A DNA stretch of 18,384 nucleotides from Lachnospiraceae bacterium (GTDB taxonomy: Bacteria > Bacillota > Clostridia > Lachnospirales > Lachnospiraceae). The stretch is taken from NCBI GenBank assembly GCA_900770345.1, contig CAAGKF010000141.1:1-18384 (forward strand). The letters run 5' to 3'. Of the stretch, positions 16,251 through 18,384 are shown in pieces (position 1 is the first letter of the stretch; each line of letters opens with the position of its first letter). A model generated the notes under the pieces. That model searched no databases and was not told the origin of the DNA. It worked only from the letters and a program-made list of their open reading frames with translations. The position numbers and the translations under genes were made by a program.

Positions 16251-16430
16251 ATGAAAAAGAACAAAGAAAAGAAAAATCCAGGAAAAGTCAACCGCGAACA
16301 GGCCAGAATTTCCCACGAAACAAAGAGGGGCCTGTACTACAAAGAGACCAGACCTTCCATGGTGATTCAGGACAAGCGCCGGAAGAAACAGGAAAAAGAA
16401 GCGGAAGAAGAAATCCGCGATTCTGAATAA
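16251..16430 (+). CDS. Small highly charged basic protein (59 aa), unknown function
   Basis: I do not recognise this protein. It is very rich in Lys, Arg and Glu, begins MKKNKEKKNPGKVNREQAR and ends in a charged helix KRRKKQEKEAEEEI, suggesting an extended or coiled-coil nucleic-acid or ribosome binder. No Cys, signal peptide or membrane segment is present. It is supported as a gene by a good promoter just upstream, an AGCAGG ribosome site 6 nt before the ATG, and a strong terminator 30 nt after the stop. It forms its own transcription unit, divergent from cas10, with no visible functional link to CRISPR. Confidence 0.6.
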   Translation: MKKNKEKKNPGKVNREQARISHETKRGLYYKETRPSMVIQDKRRKKQEKEAEEEIRDSE

Positions 16431-16459
16431 CAGTTTTCTACCCTGTACAGTTTTGTGGC

Positions 16460-16504
16460 AAAAGTGGAGAAAGCCGCGCAATCATGCGGTTACCTCCACT
16501 TTTT
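16460..16504 (+). terminator. Intrinsic terminator after the small ORF
   Basis: AAAAGTGGAG (16460-16469) pairs perfectly with CTCCACTTTT (16494-16503), enclosing an inner stem CCGC/GCGG (16474-16477 with 16486-16489), followed by a T-run. The A-run on the left arm means it could also work on the minus strand. Confidence 0.9.
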
Positions 16505-16690
16505 CTATGTGGTGTAACACACCTCCTTTCACTTATGTATCGTAAAGAATCCGGGATTCTTCAGAAAATAATCAGAAGAAATTTCCGAGAAGGAACCAGC
16601 GGATGAGACTGAAAAGAAGAAATAATGAGAAAACAGCGAAAATACTATTTATTTCCGGAAGAGCTAACACATTTTTGTGCTAGTATGAGG
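16505..16690 (+). promoter_or_regulatory. Intergenic region with extended -10 promoter candidate
   Basis: No supported gene lies here; the only small ORF (16535-16606, 23 codons) lacks other support. There is a hairpin AAGAATC-CGG-GATTCTT (16545-16561) without a T-run. TGCTAGTAT (16678-16686) is an extended -10 with no good -35 and could start the structured RNA that follows at about 16693. Confidence 0.45.
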
Positions 16691-16810
16691 TTGGAGAAAG
16701 AACGAACATTCTTTTCCAAAGATAATGCATAGGCGTTATCAGTAACTGAACTGGATTTCTATCCTTTCAGAATAAAAAGGCCCGGCGCTCAGAGGTGTTG
16801 GACTTTTTTA
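16691..16810 (+). ncRNA. Structured RNA leader of four hairpins ending in a terminator
   Basis: Four successive stems are visible. (1) TTGGAGAAAGAA (16691-16702) with TTCTTTTCCAA (16709-16719): 11 bp with one bulged G. (2) GATAATGC (16721-16728) with GCGTTATC (16733-16740): 8 bp, loop ATAG. (3) CTGAA plus GGAT (16746-16756) with ATCC plus TTCAG (16761-16770). (4) The terminator stem. Hairpins 1 to 3 follow each other with few unpaired bases, which is unlikely by chance. It lies 64 nt before the CARF gene and could be an attenuating 5' leader or a separate small RNA. It does not show T-box or known riboswitch signatures that I recognise. Confidence 0.55.
16774..16809 (+). terminator. Intrinsic terminator/attenuator upstream of the second CARF gene
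   Basis: CCGGCGC (16782-16788) pairs with GTGTTGG (16795-16801) using three G-U pairs, around loop TCAGAG. The stem is extended after a C/A mismatch by AAAAAGG (16774-16780) with CTTTTTT (16803-16809). A T-run completes it. With no ORF before it, it may gate transcription into the CARF gene. Confidence 0.65.
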
Positions 16811-16873
16811 TTATTGCTTGCGCCCCATATGGAACTTCATCTTATAATTCAAAGAGAAAACCGGAGATTTCCA

Positions 16874-18307
16874 ATGGAAAATATCGTCCTGATGGCAATG
16901 AGTACCCTTCCTGACACTAAGAAAGACCCTCAGTATATTAAAGCAACAGGTGATTTTCGTTATCCTGAAGTGAAAAATTATGAAAGCCAGCTTGAACCTG
17001 TTACGAGATTATGTCTGCAGAATTCACCAAAGAATACTACTCATTTGATCATTCTCTGCACAGATGAAACCTTTAAATATAAAAAAGCATGGGGTGCAGA
17101 TTCTGTCTCATTTTTTCTGAACCGGATTGCTCTGACGGAAAATGGGAATCACTTCCTGCCTGATGAAGAACATGACGAGTACTCTGTTTATCATCTCGAC
17201 AAAGATTCAAATTCACGAAAAGTAACAGCCGCAACCATTCGTATCAACGATAATGATCAGGTGATCAATGCCATTGAAATAGCCGTGAAAATGATCAAAG
17301 AGATCCGGTCCAAGGATGAAATATCTTTGTGGATCGCGGCGAATGGCGGTCTTAGAGAAAGCTATTCTTACATCAGCGCCATCATGTCCCTGCTGAAATA
17401 TGACGGGATCAGGCCTTCTAATATTCTCAGTACAGATACCAGCAAGAATGAAATCATCGACTACTCCGCTTCATTCAGGATGTTTGATTTTGTGACCGGC
17501 CTTAATGAGTTCAAACAGTTCGGAAGTATCACCACTCTGAAGGAATACTTTAAGAAAAATGAAGATGATCCTGTAATGATAGCGATGGGCAAGATTGCGG
17601 ACGCGACAGCCCAGAACAACACCAACCTCTTTACGGAGGGCTTAAACGAGTTACGTGATCTGTATCTTAATGAAGAAAAAGAAAAGACGAGTGCTCTATT
17701 AACCCGCAATCCTGAATTCAGAATTTTTAAGGATACGATTGCAGAGGACTATGGTCCTCTTCTGAAAAACGATCAGTATCACTACATTGATATTGTGGAA
17801 CGCTGCGTCAGTAAGAATCAGATCCAGCAGGCACTATCGTTCATTGAATCCAAAATGTATCTGGACTATCTGAGCTCAAATTTACTGGTATTCAAAGAAC
17901 ATCCCTACAGAGAAACCGTTAATTTTATCAAGTTATTCAATAACAAGGGATGGGATAATCGTCGCCACTATGTTGTTGATGAGGAAATTAAATTATCTAC
18001 GAGTCCAACCATTGCATCTGTTTATAAACAGAGAGATGCGATCGATCAATTTATTGACAACATTGCTCAGGGAAAACCTTTTCAGGTCCCCTATCCAGAT
18101 AAAAACAAAGATCTTCTTTTCAACGAAGCCGGTGTAAAAGAAAGAAAGTTTACATTCCAGGTTCCCGATAAGAAAAATCTCTCAAAGGTCAGTAAAGTAT
18201 TTATTTACAGAATTGGAACATGCATTTCACAGAATGACTCATTTGCAGAACTGGCATGGCTTGTTTGTTACGCCTCTCATGAAATGACTCTGCGCAGATC
18301 GGATTGA
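16874..18307 (+). CDS. Second CARF protein, HEPN catalytic residues lost (477 aa)
   Basis: Paralog of the operon's 853-aa CARF-HEPN protein. Shared features are the start MENIVLMAMST, CARF motif WIAANGGLRES (153-163), FVTGLNEFKQFG (206-217), and the helical block YHYIDIVERCVSKNQIQQAL (302-321) matching NYIDLAQWALDKNFIQQAL. It lacks the large coiled-coil insert and the C-terminal domain. Where the paralog has RNSLNH, this protein reads IDNIAQ (394-399), so both catalytic residues of Rx4H are replaced and no other Rx4H is evident there. It may bind cyclic oligoadenylate without cutting RNA, or dimerise with the active paralog. Start: ATG at 16874 with GGAG 7 nt upstream; a TTG 20 codons earlier lacks support and family homology. 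It is transcribed separately from the operon, behind a structured leader. Confidence 0.82.
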   Translation: MENIVLMAMSTLPDTKKDPQYIKATGDFRYPEVKNYESQLEPVTRLCLQNSPKNTTHLIILCTDETFKYKKAWGADSVSFFLNRIALTENGNHFLPDEEHDEYSVYHLDKDSNSRKVTAATIRINDNDQVINAIEIAVKMIKEIRSKDEISLWIAANGGLRESYSYISAIMSLLKYDGIRPSNILSTDTSKNEIIDYSASFRMFDFVTGLNEFKQFGSITTLKEYFKKNEDDPVMIAMGKIADATAQNNTNLFTEGLNELRDLYLNEEKEKTSALLTRNPEFRIFKDTIAEDYGPLLKNDQYHYIDIVERCVSKNQIQQALSFIESKMYLDYLSSNLLVFKEHPYRETVNFIKLFNNKGWDNRRHYVVDEEIKLSTSPTIASVYKQRDAIDQFIDNIAQGKPFQVPYPDKNKDLLFNEAGVKERKFTFQVPDKKNLSKVSKVFIYRIGTCISQNDSFAELAWLVCYASHEMTLRRSD

Positions 18308-18327
18308 ATGTCACCGATCTGCTTTTT
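18294..18327 (+). terminator. Intrinsic terminator of the second CARF gene
   Basis: GCAGATCGG (18294-18302) pairs perfectly with CCGATCTGC (18314-18322), loop 11 nt, followed by TTTTT (18323-18327). It overlaps the last codons and stop of the CARF gene. Past it, 18328-18384 shows no gene. AAAAAGCCCC at 18350-18359 may be part of a minus-strand terminator whose other arm lies outside the window. Confidence 0.93.
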
Positions 18328-18384
18328 ATAATGTCACCAGCTAGAAAGGAAAAAGCCCCAGAGGTCACTTATCTCGCCGATAAC

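Noticed and set aside
16691..16810. T-box or preQ1-type riboswitch in the structured leader
   Set aside because: No T-box sequence or known riboswitch core motif was found; only stems and a terminator are supported.
16814..16873. Longer start (TTG) for the second CARF protein
   Set aside because: The extra 20 residues have no counterpart in the paralog, whereas ATG at 16874 has a good ribosome site and begins at the conserved IVLxAMST strand.

Overview
The window carries a complete type III CRISPR-Cas locus of the fused-subunit III-D variant (III-Dv) type, with a reverse-transcriptase-Cas1 adaptation module. Strong Shine-Dalgarno sites, many intrinsic terminators, moderate GC and translationally coupled overlapping genes suggest a Bacillota (Firmicutes) chromosome, possibly a gut Erysipelotrichia-like bacterium. 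That placement is an impression and was not tested by any search.

Layout, left to right. (1) Positions 1-290: the leader-proximal end of a CRISPR array (31-nt repeat, four complete spacers in view) that runs off the left edge. Read on the minus strand the repeat ends in ATTGAAAC, so the leader and promoter lie at 291-350. (2) Positions 291-696: an AT-rich leader/intergenic region with a probable array promoter and repeated TCGACGGG-type motifs. (3) Positions 697-1335: a plus-strand sigma-70-like factor. (4) Positions 1388-16029: a tightly packed minus-strand operon. In order of transcription it encodes an HD-less Cas10, a Cas7-Cas5(Csx10)-helical fusion, a double Cas7 (Cas7-2x), Csx19, a TIGR03986-type Cas7 with a Gly/Asn/Ser-rich tail, Cas6, RT-Cas1, Cas2, a tyrosine-phosphatase-Nudix fusion broken by an in-frame TGA, and a large CARF-HEPN protein. 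It ends at a clean intrinsic terminator. (5) Positions 16200-16504: a small basic ORF with its own promoter and terminator. (6) Positions 16691-18327: a structured, terminator-ending RNA upstream of a second CARF protein, paralogous to the first but lacking the HEPN catalytic residues, followed by its own terminator.

How the parts should work together (inference from family knowledge): Cas6 cuts the array transcript and leaves the ATTGAAAC handle. Cas10, Cas7-Cas5-Cas11, Cas7-2x, Cas7-insertion and Csx19 form a five-subunit RNA-targeting effector. Cas10 keeps the two Asp of its cyclase motif, so it may make a cyclic oligoadenylate for the CARF-HEPN ribonuclease. RT-Cas1 with Cas2 could take spacers from RNA. 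The phosphatase/Nudix gene and the HEPN-dead CARF paralog are unexplained accessory parts.

The points most worth a second look are: the fused-subunit III-Dv-like effector joined to RT-Cas1; the phosphatase-Nudix reading frame split by one TGA; the live/dead CARF-HEPN pair; the low-complexity tail on a Cas7 subunit; and a sigma factor next to the array leader. No tRNA, rRNA, insertion sequence or integrase was seen.
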